Assembly (NCBI RefSeq): GCF_900142125.1
Contig: NZ_FQZT01000006.1
Coordinates: 62,001-126,000 of the forward strand
Length of the DNA stretch: 64,000 bases
Direction of reading: 5' to 3'
Source of the DNA: Malonomonas rubra DSM 5091
GTDB lineage: Bacteria > Desulfobacterota > Desulfuromonadia > Desulfuromonadales > Geopsychrobacteraceae
The position numbers and the translations under genes were made by a program. Shown piece after piece: positions 34,919 through 44,200 of this stretch (position 1 is its first letter; the number at the start of each line of letters is the position of its first letter). The notes beneath the pieces were generated by a model that saw only the letters and a list, made by a program, of their open reading frames with translations, searched no databases and was not told where the DNA came from.

Positions 34919-35308
34919 TTGCAGGCACATTTACGCCAGATCGAACGATACTCCCTGAACTGCCCTATTCTATTGTCCTCCCTGGACAAAGACGCCTCTT
35001 CGACCAGCCAACTGTCATTAACAAAAAATCTTTCCGCCAAAGGTGCATATGTCAGCGGTACTGCGCAATGGAGCAAACGATCCGAGCTGCTGGCCAGTGT
35101 TTATTACGAGATTTCCCTGTTTGCTCGGCAGCAGGTTGAATCCCGTTTTTTAATTCGCTTTGTCGCCCACCCGGTCCGCTGCGATGAAGGCGGCTTTGCT
35201 CTTGAATTTTCTGCCACCGACATGATTCTGCCGCTTTCAATGACCTGTGCCATGACCCCGCAGGAAGCTGAAGTGGCTGCCAATATCGATTTTTTTTGGC
35301 GGCTATAG
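34919..35308 (+). CDS. PilZ-domain protein heading the secreted-protein operon
   Basis: 129 residues from a TTG at 34919 with GGAGGG six bases upstream. The PilZ c-di-GMP motifs are at the very N-terminus: R6xxxR10 in RQIER, and N37xS39xxG42 in NLSAKG. The rest is a beta-barrel-like fold (VESRFLIRFVAHPVRCDEGGFALEF). It is a single-domain PilZ protein, so a c-di-GMP receptor acting on a partner. Only 35 bp separate its stop from the giant secreted protein gene, so it is likely the first gene of that operon. Confidence 0.8.
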   Translation: MQAHLRQIERYSLNCPILLSSLDKDASSTSQLSLTKNLSAKGAYVSGTAQWSKRSELLASVYYEISLFARQQVESRFLIRFVAHPVRCDEGGFALEFSATDMILPLSMTCAMTPQEAEVAANIDFFWRL

Positions 35309-35343
35309 GGCCGCTTTGTTCCTGACTTGATGGGAGGAAGAGT

Positions 35344-38300
35344 ATGTTGAAATGGTTTAGATGGATCTCAGTTTTGTTGCTGCTTTTTTTGTTCAGCGCA
35401 AGCTATGCCTCTGCTGTTCACGAGGGGCCTGGCAAGGTTGAAGCGCGGTTGGTGACCGAGCAGTATGAGGATGCTGGTATCGCCAGTATCTGGAACTCTG
35501 GCGACAAGTTCATTGTCAATATCGAGCCGACCGATAACTACAAAATCAAGACGGCGCAGATTTTTGTAAGTCATGAAGGGTTACCGACCTCGCGTAGCGG
35601 CGCCTTGCTGCCGGGGCGTTACCCTTATAACTGGGATTACTCCTCACCTGCTGATACCCATGTCTTGGTGCTCGACCTTGAAGATGACCTCGGTTTCCTC
35701 TGGGGAGAAGCGTACGACGCTTTGCGGATTCAGAATGTGTCGATTTTCCTGACCATGGAGCATTTTGACAACGAAGGGAAATATATCTCCGGTAGCAGCG
35801 CCTGGGCTTACACCGGAAAAGGCTCCGAAACAGGTGAGGCTGGATATTACGAAGATTTTGAAGGCTTGGGCACCGGTTGGTGGTTCAGCTACGAGATGGC
35901 CCATCCGAAACTAGGCCACTTCATCGATTCTCCTGTTGGTGGTTTGAATTTCACCACCCCGACGAATTCCGGTAAAACCGACCCGGCCGGTGGTTTCGCC
36001 TATTTCCCGGGAGAAGAAGTTACCCTGGCGATCGGTCCTTACAGCCTTGGCATTACGGTCGCTGATCACCGGATTTCACCGCTGGATTTTTTCCCGCTGG
36101 CTGATGTCGACGATGAAGAAGTCGCCAACATGGCGCGCCTGCTACAGAGTTTTGACAGCGGCGCAGATCCTGAGGACGGAATCGAAATTACCGATGAAGT
36201 GATCATCGCCCTGCTTGCGGCAATGGAGGAGTTGACTCTAACGTCATTCGACTTCAATGACAGCGCTCAGATCACCCTCATCATTGATAAGACCATCGCT
36301 CAATACTCTTTGCTCTATCCCGAGGAAATCCCTCTGGCTGCAGTCACTGCCGAAGATGCCATTGCTCACCTGGCTGATACTTTGAGCAATACTATGTTCC
36401 GCAAAAATATCTCAAAAACACCGGACTTGGCCAGTTCGAAGGCCAAAATGAATACGGCCACAGTCTGGTTGCCGGCCTTAAAAGCGGACAATACCGCGAC
36501 GGTCATCGAATACCATGATGAAGAAGGTAACCTGTTACGCACGGCTGAAGAGGCCAAGCCAAGCATCGTGACCTACACCGACGAGAACCCGGTGACAGGA
36601 GAGCATGATGTCTGGGCGGCTGTGTCCCGTGATGACGGGAATACCTGGAAACGCAAGAACCTGTCCCGCATGGCCGACCTTTCCTCGTTCACCTTGGCGA
36701 ACGGCGAACCTTACTACGGCGGTTGCAAGAAACCGGTTTTTCAGGTGCGGGGGAATAAGATTCTCGTTGCCTGGTCGAGTAAGTTTGCCCAGGGTGGCAA
36801 ACCGCGTTACGCGATCGATAGCGAAGATGATTATACCTTTGACGATCCCTATGCTGTCGATGATATCTGGGGTGTAGCCGGACCGCAGCGTTCCTATGAC
36901 TATTCGCAAGATGGTTTTACCGATGCGGAAGAGACTCCATTCCACGCTCTCGAAGTTCCCCATTCTGCCCTCTGGATCTGCCGGGGAATTATTGCCACCC
37001 AGCTTGATGTCGATAAAGGGGTTGGTGAGTTTGTCGGAGATATCGTCTGGTTCAAGCCGGAGCGGCTCACCAGTGGCCGCCGCGATGTCAACCAGATCTT
37101 TGTCGCTGCAGCCGGTAGCGCTGGTTTCGCCATGGTTTGGCAGGAGGATCCGAACGGTGTGAAGCCTGGTAGAGCAGTCGGTCCTGGTCCGGGTTGGGGC
37201 GGCGCAACAACAAGTCACAAAACCGATATCTGGTACAGCTACCTCGCCTGGGGTGATCACACCAAGGTCGACACAAACTTTGTTCCCGGCAGCGATGTTG
37301 AACATCCTGCGGAGTGGGAGTCCAACCGGCCCAAAGCTTTGGTGCCGATGACGTTGCCGGTGCGTCTGTCCGATAATGAAGTGATCAACACGGACAATAT
37401 CCTGGTTGAACTGGATGGTGACTATCCGAGAATTGATGAGAGTTATAAGGATGAAACTCATCCCGATTATAACCCCTTGGGATATGTGCCGGATACTAAC
37501 GCTCTTGCAGTTTCTGATGATGCCGACGGAACCCATGCCTACGCCTACATGATTCCGGGCCTGATTGATGTCAACAACGTCAGTGCCGCACCTGTAGACA
37601 TCAATGTAGAGGGGTTCTACACCTTTGACAATTATAACGATGACGATGGCGATGGTGTTGGTGAGACCAAGCGAGTCGCAATTACCGAAGACGGCCGCCT
37701 GCTCGATGGTGACACCGGCGCCAGCCGCGGCAATATTTTCCTGCAGCCTTATGCCTTCACCAAACCGGATGGGTCAATCGCCGTCAGCGCATGGGCGATC
37801 ATCACCTACGAAGAAACTAAGGGGGCCGGTGCCGGTCCGCCAGCAGAAGGAGAAGAACCTTCCGAGGCCTACCTGCCCGAAGAAGGCAAGAACGTTATTT
37901 ATCACAGCTTCGACTTCAAGACCCCGGAGCTGGTTTCCGCCGGTCGTATCGTCAACCGTCCAGAGTTCAACGATTCTGATGGCGACAACTATGTCGATCC
38001 TGAAGAGCTGGTGTATCTGCTGGACGCCGAGGACGGTAATCAGGTCCTGGATTATCGGGATCGCCCGCAGCTGGCTTACGAAAACGCCCGCCGGGGTCGC
38101 TTCCTGCCTCAGGGGCTTGGTGCTTTCGGTGCGACCGGCACCTCACAGCTGATGGTTCACAAGCAAGGCCCCGATGGTTCAGGCCGTCCTTCGGATATTC
38201 TGCTGCGGCGCTGGGTCATTCCCGATGGTTCTAAGAAAATTCCACTGAAGAAAGCTAACAGCGTAGGAACACAAGTTGTTGTTGGTTACAACATCGTGGA

Positions 38301-39393
38301 TGCGGACGGCAACACGGTGAACCCCTATAGCGCCGATTGCCTGGTCGGTGATTGGATTCAGGATACAGGTGTCGATGGTGAAGTTAGTGAACAGTGGTAC
38401 TACGCTGATGGTGTCCAGAACGTCAGTTCGGTAACGCCGACAGAGACGACTGACAGCATGGGTGACCCCGAAGCAGTAGATCCCTGGGGTGCTGTCAAGG
38501 TCGTTAAGTGGGAGCAGACTGAAGCCAACCTGAATGACCCGACAGGCGACAGGGACGACTATGACGGCGAATACTGGACAAAAGGGAATCCCTTCGATGA
38601 TGCCCGGGCGCACCGTGGCGCAATCCGTGGTGACTTCGTGACTATGGGTTTCAGTTACACCGCCAACTGGGCAGCTGCTCGCAACGGCAACGACAACTAC
38701 AATTTCTACATTCGTCGCTCCTTCGACGGTGGCCAGACCTGGCGGACCGACCCTGACCCGATGGATTCAGATGCTGTTTATGAAACCTGCAATACCTGGA
38801 CAGAACCCAGCGGGACTACGGGTGAGGAAGGAACAAAAACCGAGGACTGTGTGACATATGGCGCCGGTGTTTTTGAGCCTATGCGCAACCTCTCGCAACT
38901 TTCGAATCACAAGTCCAGCGTCATCGAGCCGCGTATCGTCGCTGTTCCGGGAACCATCAAGAAAGATGGTGTCTGGACTGGGATTGCTGAAGACAAACAA
39001 AATCCCGATGTCTTCTATGTGGCTTATGGAACATCAACCAATCCGAAGAAAGACCCTGTTACCGGTGAGCAGGAAGAGCCTGTTCCGCAGGATCTGTTCT
39101 GGAGTGTAACGATCGACAGGGGCCAGTCTTACTACCTTGAGACATGGGAAGTGAATGGCGAACCGGAGGGCGAGACTGCGCCCGAATCAGGGGAGAGCGT
39201 AACCAGTTGGCCCTGGATGGCCAAAGGTGACCAGGAGCAGGGCGAAGTTCAACTGCGCATGACACCGGATGGCTCCAGTTTCTATGCCAGCTGGCTGGAT
39301 GAAGGTGACGACGGTAGCGATATCGTCTTCCGCCGGATACAACCGAACGTTTTTCCCGCTAATACGACTTCTACAGTAATAACTGCTCCATAA
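35344..39393 (+). CDS. Giant secreted Asp-box (sialidase-like) protein, paralogue A
   Basis: 1349 residues from an ATG with GGGAGGAAG upstream. A signal peptide (~1-25, ending SYASA) leaves a mature N-terminus with HEGPG. Asp-box sequences of beta-propellers occur near residues 428 (SRDDGNTW) and 1126 (SFDGGQTW), with a looser one near 1257 (DRGQSY). An EF-hand-like loop (D-D-D-Y-D-E positions, residues ~878-889) and DDDGDGVG near 765 suggest calcium binding. Two Cys near ETCNTW and EDCVTY are kept in the paralogue and may form a disulfide. No lipobox, LPxTG or C-terminal anchor is seen. Enzymatic residues of sialidases were not identified. It may belong to proteins labelled choice-of-anchor in databases, which I could not check. 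Confidence 0.8.
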   Translation: MLKWFRWISVLLLLFLFSASYASAVHEGPGKVEARLVTEQYEDAGIASIWNSGDKFIVNIEPTDNYKIKTAQIFVSHEGLPTSRSGALLPGRYPYNWDYSSPADTHVLVLDLEDDLGFLWGEAYDALRIQNVSIFLTMEHFDNEGKYISGSSAWAYTGKGSETGEAGYYEDFEGLGTGWWFSYEMAHPKLGHFIDSPVGGLNFTTPTNSGKTDPAGGFAYFPGEEVTLAIGPYSLGITVADHRISPLDFFPLADVDDEEVANMARLLQSFDSGADPEDGIEITDEVIIALLAAMEELTLTSFDFNDSAQITLIIDKTIAQYSLLYPEEIPLAAVTAEDAIAHLADTLSNTMFRKNISKTPDLASSKAKMNTATVWLPALKADNTATVIEYHDEEGNLLRTAEEAKPSIVTYTDENPVTGEHDVWAAVSRDDGNTWKRKNLSRMADLSSFTLANGEPYYGGCKKPVFQVRGNKILVAWSSKFAQGGKPRYAIDSEDDYTFDDPYAVDDIWGVAGPQRSYDYSQDGFTDAEETPFHALEVPHSALWICRGIIATQLDVDKGVGEFVGDIVWFKPERLTSGRRDVNQIFVAAAGSAGFAMVWQEDPNGVKPGRAVGPGPGWGGATTSHKTDIWYSYLAWGDHTKVDTNFVPGSDVEHPAEWESNRPKALVPMTLPVRLSDNEVINTDNILVELDGDYPRIDESYKDETHPDYNPLGYVPDTNALAVSDDADGTHAYAYMIPGLIDVNNVSAAPVDINVEGFYTFDNYNDDDGDGVGETKRVAITEDGRLLDGDTGASRGNIFLQPYAFTKPDGSIAVSAWAIITYEETKGAGAGPPAEGEEPSEAYLPEEGKNVIYHSFDFKTPELVSAGRIVNRPEFNDSDGDNYVDPEELVYLLDAEDGNQVLDYRDRPQLAYENARRGRFLPQGLGAFGATGTSQLMVHKQGPDGSGRPSDILLRRWVIPDGSKKIPLKKANSVGTQVVVGYNIVDADGNTVNPYSADCLVGDWIQDTGVDGEVSEQWYYADGVQNVSSVTPTETTDSMGDPEAVDPWGAVKVVKWEQTEANLNDPTGDRDDYDGEYWTKGNPFDDARAHRGAIRGDFVTMGFSYTANWAAARNGNDNYNFYIRRSFDGGQTWRTDPDPMDSDAVYETCNTWTEPSGTTGEEGTKTEDCVTYGAGVFEPMRNLSQLSNHKSSVIEPRIVAVPGTIKKDGVWTGIAEDKQNPDVFYVAYGTSTNPKKDPVTGEQEEPVPQDLFWSVTIDRGQSYYLETWEVNGEPEGETAPESGESVTSWPWMAKGDQEQGEVQLRMTPDGSSFYASWLDEGDDGSDIVFRRIQPNVFPANTTSTVITAP

Positions 39394-39469
39394 AACGTAA
39401 ATGAAACGAAGAGTCCGGGAGGGTTCAGTGGTGAGCTCTCCCATCACACCAACCAAGGAGAATGGAACC

Positions 39470-40327
39470 ATGGATGAAATGAAAAAAGGTATTTCGCGGC
39501 GTAAGTTTTTGGCTAGTGGTACTGTTGCAGTTGGTGCATGTAGTTTAGCAGCCGGGATGACCGCAGGGTCGTTGATTGTTCCTAAAACGGCCCATGCAGA
39601 AACTCTGACGTTTCCTTTGGCAGCATTAGATGTTGAACAAGTTCGTCAGTATGGCTATTGCGAATACTTCCAATCAGGTTGTGGACATGGTGGTGGTACC
39701 GCCGTTGTCCGGGGACTCATAGATGCTTTACCTGACTCTGATTGGGCGAAACTGCCGTATGGCATGTTTGGTTACGCTAATGGTGGTGGAGTCGGCTGGG
39801 GAGCAATGTGTGGTTCTATTGCAAGTATCCTGGCAGTCTTTAACCTGGCAGGTGTCCATGGGTCTCTTGGCCCTGCTTTGGTTAGCTGGTATGAAAATGC
39901 CAATTTCCCGCTGGCCAATTTGGATGGTTATGTTCCACCTACCACATACGCCAAGCCCGTACCGATACCAATCCTGGACAGCGAAGTTGAAGGTCACTCG
40001 GTTCCTGAGTCGCCTCTCTGCCACAACTCGGTTTCCAAATGGATGGCCGCTGCTGGTGTCAACCTTGAATCTGCAGATGAACTGGGGCGCAATTTGAAAA
40101 AAGACCGTTGCTCCAAGGTCACCGGGGATGCTGCCGGTTATGCAGCACAATTGATCAATGATTATTTAGCTGGGTTAATGCCGGCAGCCTGGGCACCGGA
40201 TAAGAATTATGCCGGCTGCTATGAGTGTCACGTGTCAGCTCCAGTCGCAGAGGGTGGCTTGAAAAATGCCTCTGGTAAGATGGAGTGTACCGAGTGCCAC
40301 TCTGTCAAAGGGCGTCATCCCCGCTAA
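39470..40327 (+). CDS. Tat-exported split-Soret diheme cytochrome c
   Basis: 285 residues from the ATG at 39470, preceded by AAGGAG. A twin-arginine signal (SRRKFLASG, Arg10-Arg11) with a cleavage site AHA|E marks export as a folded protein. The body carries SGCGHGGGTAVVRGLIDAL and GGGVGWGAMCGSIASILAVFNLAG, closely like the split-Soret cytochrome family first known from Desulfovibrio. Two heme sites are near the C-terminus: CYECH (250-254) and CTECH (273-277). Other Cys (LCHNSV, RCSKVTGD) are also family-like. Folding in the cytoplasm before heme attachment is unusual, since c-type hemes are attached in the periplasm. It lies between the giant secreted protein and tatA. Confidence 0.88.
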   Translation: MDEMKKGISRRKFLASGTVAVGACSLAAGMTAGSLIVPKTAHAETLTFPLAALDVEQVRQYGYCEYFQSGCGHGGGTAVVRGLIDALPDSDWAKLPYGMFGYANGGGVGWGAMCGSIASILAVFNLAGVHGSLGPALVSWYENANFPLANLDGYVPPTTYAKPVPIPILDSEVEGHSVPESPLCHNSVSKWMAAAGVNLESADELGRNLKKDRCSKVTGDAAGYAAQLINDYLAGLMPAAWAPDKNYAGCYECHVSAPVAEGGLKNASGKMECTECHSVKGRHPR

Positions 40328-40413
40328 ATCGAACCTGATGTTTGAGTTTTAATCTTCAAAGGCGGACAGTCGCACTTTGGTGTTACTGTCCGCTTGGGCT
40401 AGCAGGAGTATTT

Positions 40414-40587
40414 ATGTTCGGACTTGGTACCACGGAAATGTTGATCATCCTTGTGCTCGTTATGGTGGTTTTTGGCGCCGGCAAACTGCCCCAGGTTGGC
40501 AGTGCCCTTGGGCAGGGCTTGCGAGACTTTAAAAAGGGCATGCGAGAAGAAGACGCGCCGGTTCTGGAAGACAAGTCCGAGCTGTGA
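40414..40587 (+). CDS. tatA: Sec-independent translocase TatA/E family protein
   Basis: 57 residues from the ATG at 40414 with AGGAG upstream. The short N-terminal helix ([21 protein letters not shown]) with the FGAGKLP hinge and an amphipathic helix ([19 protein letters not shown]) define TatA/TatE. The acidic C-tail is short. No tatB or tatC is in the window. Its place directly after a Tat substrate suggests a copy devoted to, or co-regulated with, this cytochrome. Confidence 0.92.
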   Translation: MFGLGTTEMLIILVLVMVVFGAGKLPQVGSALGQGLRDFKKGMREEDAPVLEDKSEL

Positions 40588-40640
40588 ACCAACCTGGACG
40601 GGCAGAACCGTTTTTAACAAACTAAATGGAAAGATAAATT

Positions 40641-40832
40641 ATGAAGAAAATAACACTCTTTTTGACGATGCTGTGTTTTGTTTTCTCTCTGGCAACAGCC
40701 GGTCTGGCTGCCGAGAAACAGAGCAATAAAGGATTAAAGGCTAAGCCAAGATCGACAAAATGTGCCAAAGGAACTAACGGAAAAGAGACAAGTGATAAGG
40801 CTGTAAGGAAAATTAACAAGAAAAACCGCTAA
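40641..40832 (+). CDS. Small basic secreted peptide
   Basis: 63 residues from an ATG with GGAAAG upstream. A clear signal peptide (MKKITLFLTMLCFVFSLATAGLAA) leaves a mature peptide of about 39 residues that is very rich in Lys, Arg, Asn and Ser (EKQSNKGLKAKPRSTK...). One Cys remains. The peptide is probably unstructured and strongly positive, so it could bind nucleic acid, polysaccharide or the acidic secreted proteins nearby. No known family. It is the last gene before a strong terminator. Confidence 0.65.
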   Translation: MKKITLFLTMLCFVFSLATAGLAAEKQSNKGLKAKPRSTKCAKGTNGKETSDKAVRKINKKNR

Positions 40833-40899
40833 CGCTTTGACTTGCTAAAATTATAGCTCTACTGAACCTTTTCAGCCGCTCACAAAACATTGCAGCTTT

Positions 40900-40934
40900 A
40901 AGCCGGATCGATATCAATCGGTCCGGCTTTTTTA
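40900..40934 (+). terminator. Terminator after the cytochrome-tatA-peptide operon
   Basis: AAGCCGGA (40900-40907) pairs with TCCGGCTT (40922-40929), with CGAT/ATCG inside, followed by six T. It separates this operon from the second giant gene, which must have its own promoter. Confidence 0.88.
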
Positions 40935-41286
40935 CATTCTAATCTTCATCTTCTGGTTCTTTATTGTGGCCTTTATAACATTTAGAGATGGAGTAAGGCG
41001 ATTGTCGTAATACTTTACATTGAGGTGTTTTATAAAGCGCTTCCCGAGCAAATCATCGTATTTGTTTCCGATTTTGCCTTGGTGTGATTTTCGCATAATT
41101 TATGTTGAATAAAAAATGTCTTTAAGTTCTTGAATTATAACCAAAATACGGATTTTTAGGAGGGGTGGCCTGAATGGAAAGGAGAAGTTAATTAAGGTGG
41201 TCGCTCGGTTTTAGCGAAATGAAAAGTAATCCCGCGAAATGAAAAGTTGCCATGCAAATTGTTTGCTTGCCCTGGGGAGATTCATT
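40935..41286 (+). promoter_or_regulatory. Regulatory region of the second giant gene
   Basis: About 350 bp of AT-rich DNA between the terminator and the gene. I see no gene in it. Its most striking element is the 14-bp direct repeat listed separately. A GGAGGGG and a tiny ATG frame near 41174 are probably not functional. Confidence 0.55.
41214..41247 (+). repeat. 14-bp direct repeat at 20-bp period
   Basis: GCGAAATGAAAAGT occurs perfectly at 41214-41227 and 41234-41247. The 20-bp period is about two helical turns, so two protein subunits would sit on the same face of DNA. It ends 39 bp before the start codon, so it could be an operator or lie in the 5' leader. Confidence 0.7.
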
Positions 41287-44200
41287 ATGAAAAGAAGGTT
41301 TAGTATCATTTTCGCGTTACTATTGTTACTTTATGCGGCCACAGCCTTTGCTGCACACAACGAAGGGCCCGGCCTGGTTCAGGCCCCACTTATCACACAG
41401 ACTTTTGAACGGATTGGCGTCGTCAGCGTCTGGAACACCGGCGACAAATTTCAACTGCGGCTCGATGGAGTCGATGATTGGCAGCTGAAAACCTTCCATA
41501 TTTATGTCGGTAACGATCCCGTTCCGGCGACCAGAAAAGGGAATTTGATTCCCGGCCGTTTTAATTACAAAGAACCCTATCAAAATGCCGAAGGAAGCAA
41601 TGTTCTGGTCCTCGACCTTGAAACAGACATGGGCTTTTCCTGGGGCGAACCTTATTCCGATTTACGGGTACAGAATATCGCTGTTCATGTCGCTGGGGAG
41701 AAATTCGATGCCAGCGGCAACGTCATCGCCGAAGCCGCTGCCTGGGCCTACACCGGTGATGGTGCCGATACCGAGTTCGGCGACATCGATGAAGAGTCGC
41801 TCAGCGAAATCGAACTCGAAAGCATGGGTAAAGGCTGGTGGTTCAGCTATATGCTCTCCCACCCGAGCCGTGGCCACTTCATCGATTCCCCGGTCGGTGG
41901 TCTCTCATTCACCACGCCGACCCACAGCAACCTGACCGATGAAGCAGGTGCTTTCGATTTCTTCCCGGGTGAATCGGTGACCCTGTCGATTGGCAACTAT
42001 CTGCTCGGCACCACTGTTGCCGACCACAAAATTTCACCGCTCGATTTCTATCCGTTGTCCGATGTTGAAGACGAAAATGTCACCAACATGGCGCGCCTGC
42101 TACAGAGCTTGGATAGTAACGCTTACCCGAAAGATGGAATTACCATTACTGCTGATGTTGTCAAAGCGTTTGAAACCGCAATGGGCAATCTCGGTTACTC
42201 GAGTTTGAACTTTGACAGCACAGAAGAAATCGATGCCATTATCGACGAAGCCATTTTTCAGGCTTCTTCACTAGGGGTTGATCTGGTTGAAGTGTATCCC
42301 GAGGATGCTCAAACTCATCTAGCCGACACCGTCAACAATTCGATGTTCCGCAAAAATATTTCCAAAACGCCGGATCTGGCCAGCAGCAAGGCCAAAATGA
42401 ATATCATGACAGTCTGGTTCCCGGCCAAGAAGGCGAATGGAGACCCTGTTGATGCAGATGGAATCGTTTATAACGATGCGGATGGCAACTCCATTGACTT
42501 GGTAGGAAACGGCACAATCGATCCGAACACACATGCCAAGCCGATTATCGTCACCTATACCGACGACGATCCCGTTACTGGTGGTGCAGATACCTGGGCC
42601 GCGGTCTCTCGAGACGATGGAAATACTTGGAAGCGCAAAAACCTGTCTCGCTCCGGCGACCTAAGCTCGTTCACATTGGCTAACGGCGAACCCTACTACG
42701 GTTCCACCAAAAAACCCGTATTCCAGGTCAGGGGTAACAAAATACTCGTTGCCTGGTCGAGCAAGTACGCTAAGGGCGGTAAGCCCGGTTATGCTGAACC
42801 AGAATTCCTGGGTGCAGTTGACGAAAACGGCGACCCGGTTCTCGATGATGAAGGCAACCCGGTTCCCTCCGCAACCCCCAACCCATCGTATATTGGCGAG
42901 GATATCTGGGGCGTCGGCGGCCCGCAGCGCAGCCACGACTACACCGAGGACGGTTTTCCCGAAGTCGGCGAAATTCCTTTTGCTGCTCTGTGGGTTTGCC
43001 GTGGTGTGATCGTAACGGCCAATGAGATCAAGCTAGGTGGCTTTTGGGCCGACAAAGAGATCGGTGACATTGTCTGGTTCAAGCCTGAGCGCGTGACCAG
43101 CGGCCGCCGTGACGTCAACCAGATTTTTGTAGCCTCTGCCGGCAGCGCCGGATTTGCCATGGTCTGGCAGGAAGACCCCAATGGCGTGCAGCCTGGCAAG
43201 GCCGTAGGTCCGGGCCCTGGTTGGGGCGGCGCGACCACCAGCCATAAAACCGATATCTGGTACAGCTATCTCGCCTGGGGGGATTTCTCCAAGATAGACG
43301 AGGACTTCGTGCCCGGAAGCGAGGTCGATCATCTCGCTGATATAGATACCGACGAAGAATGGGTGTCAAATCGGCCCAAAGCTCTGATCCCCTGCTCGTT
43401 GCCGGTGCGCCTGTCGGATAACGAGGTTATCAACAAAGACAATATTCGGGTGGAATTAAACGAAGACGGTACTGTAAAGACAGATGCTGATGGCAACTAC
43501 ATCATCATTCCGAATGACGACGCTATTTCGGCGGATAGTGACGGTACTCACCTCTATGCCCTTGAAGTTCCCGGTCTGCTTGATGGTGGGTGGTACGGAT
43601 TTACCAACTATGACGAGGAGTTCAAGGAAGTAGCTATTACAGAAGATGGCCGCCTGCTGGACGGCGACACCGGCGCCAGCCGTGGCAACATCTTCCTACA
43701 GCCTTACGCTACGGGTGAATACGATGCCAAGGGCAACCCGGTCATCAGCGCTTGGACGATCATTACCTACGAGGAAACCAAGGGTGCCGGTGCCGGACCG
43801 CCGGAAGAAGAGGGTGGAGGAGAAGACAATACGAACTCCGACGCTTACATCCCGGAAGAGGGTAAGAACGTTATCTACCACAGCTTCGATATGTTCGAGC
43901 CGGATTTGGTTTCGGCTGGCCGGATCGTCAACCGTCCTGAGTTCATTGATGTCAACGAAAACAATATCATCGATGAGGGCGAACTGGTTTACTTGGTGGA
44001 CGAGGACGGGGTTGTGATCAAGGACTACCTGGAGCGTCCTCAGCTTGCGTACGAAAATGCGCGCCGTGGCCGCTTCATGCCGCAGGGGATCGGTGCTTTT
44101 GGCAAGACCGGTACTGCGCTGGTGATGGTTCACAAGCAGGGACCGGACGGCGCAGGTCGTCCTTCGGATATCTTGCTGCGCCGTTGGCAGCTTCCAGCTG

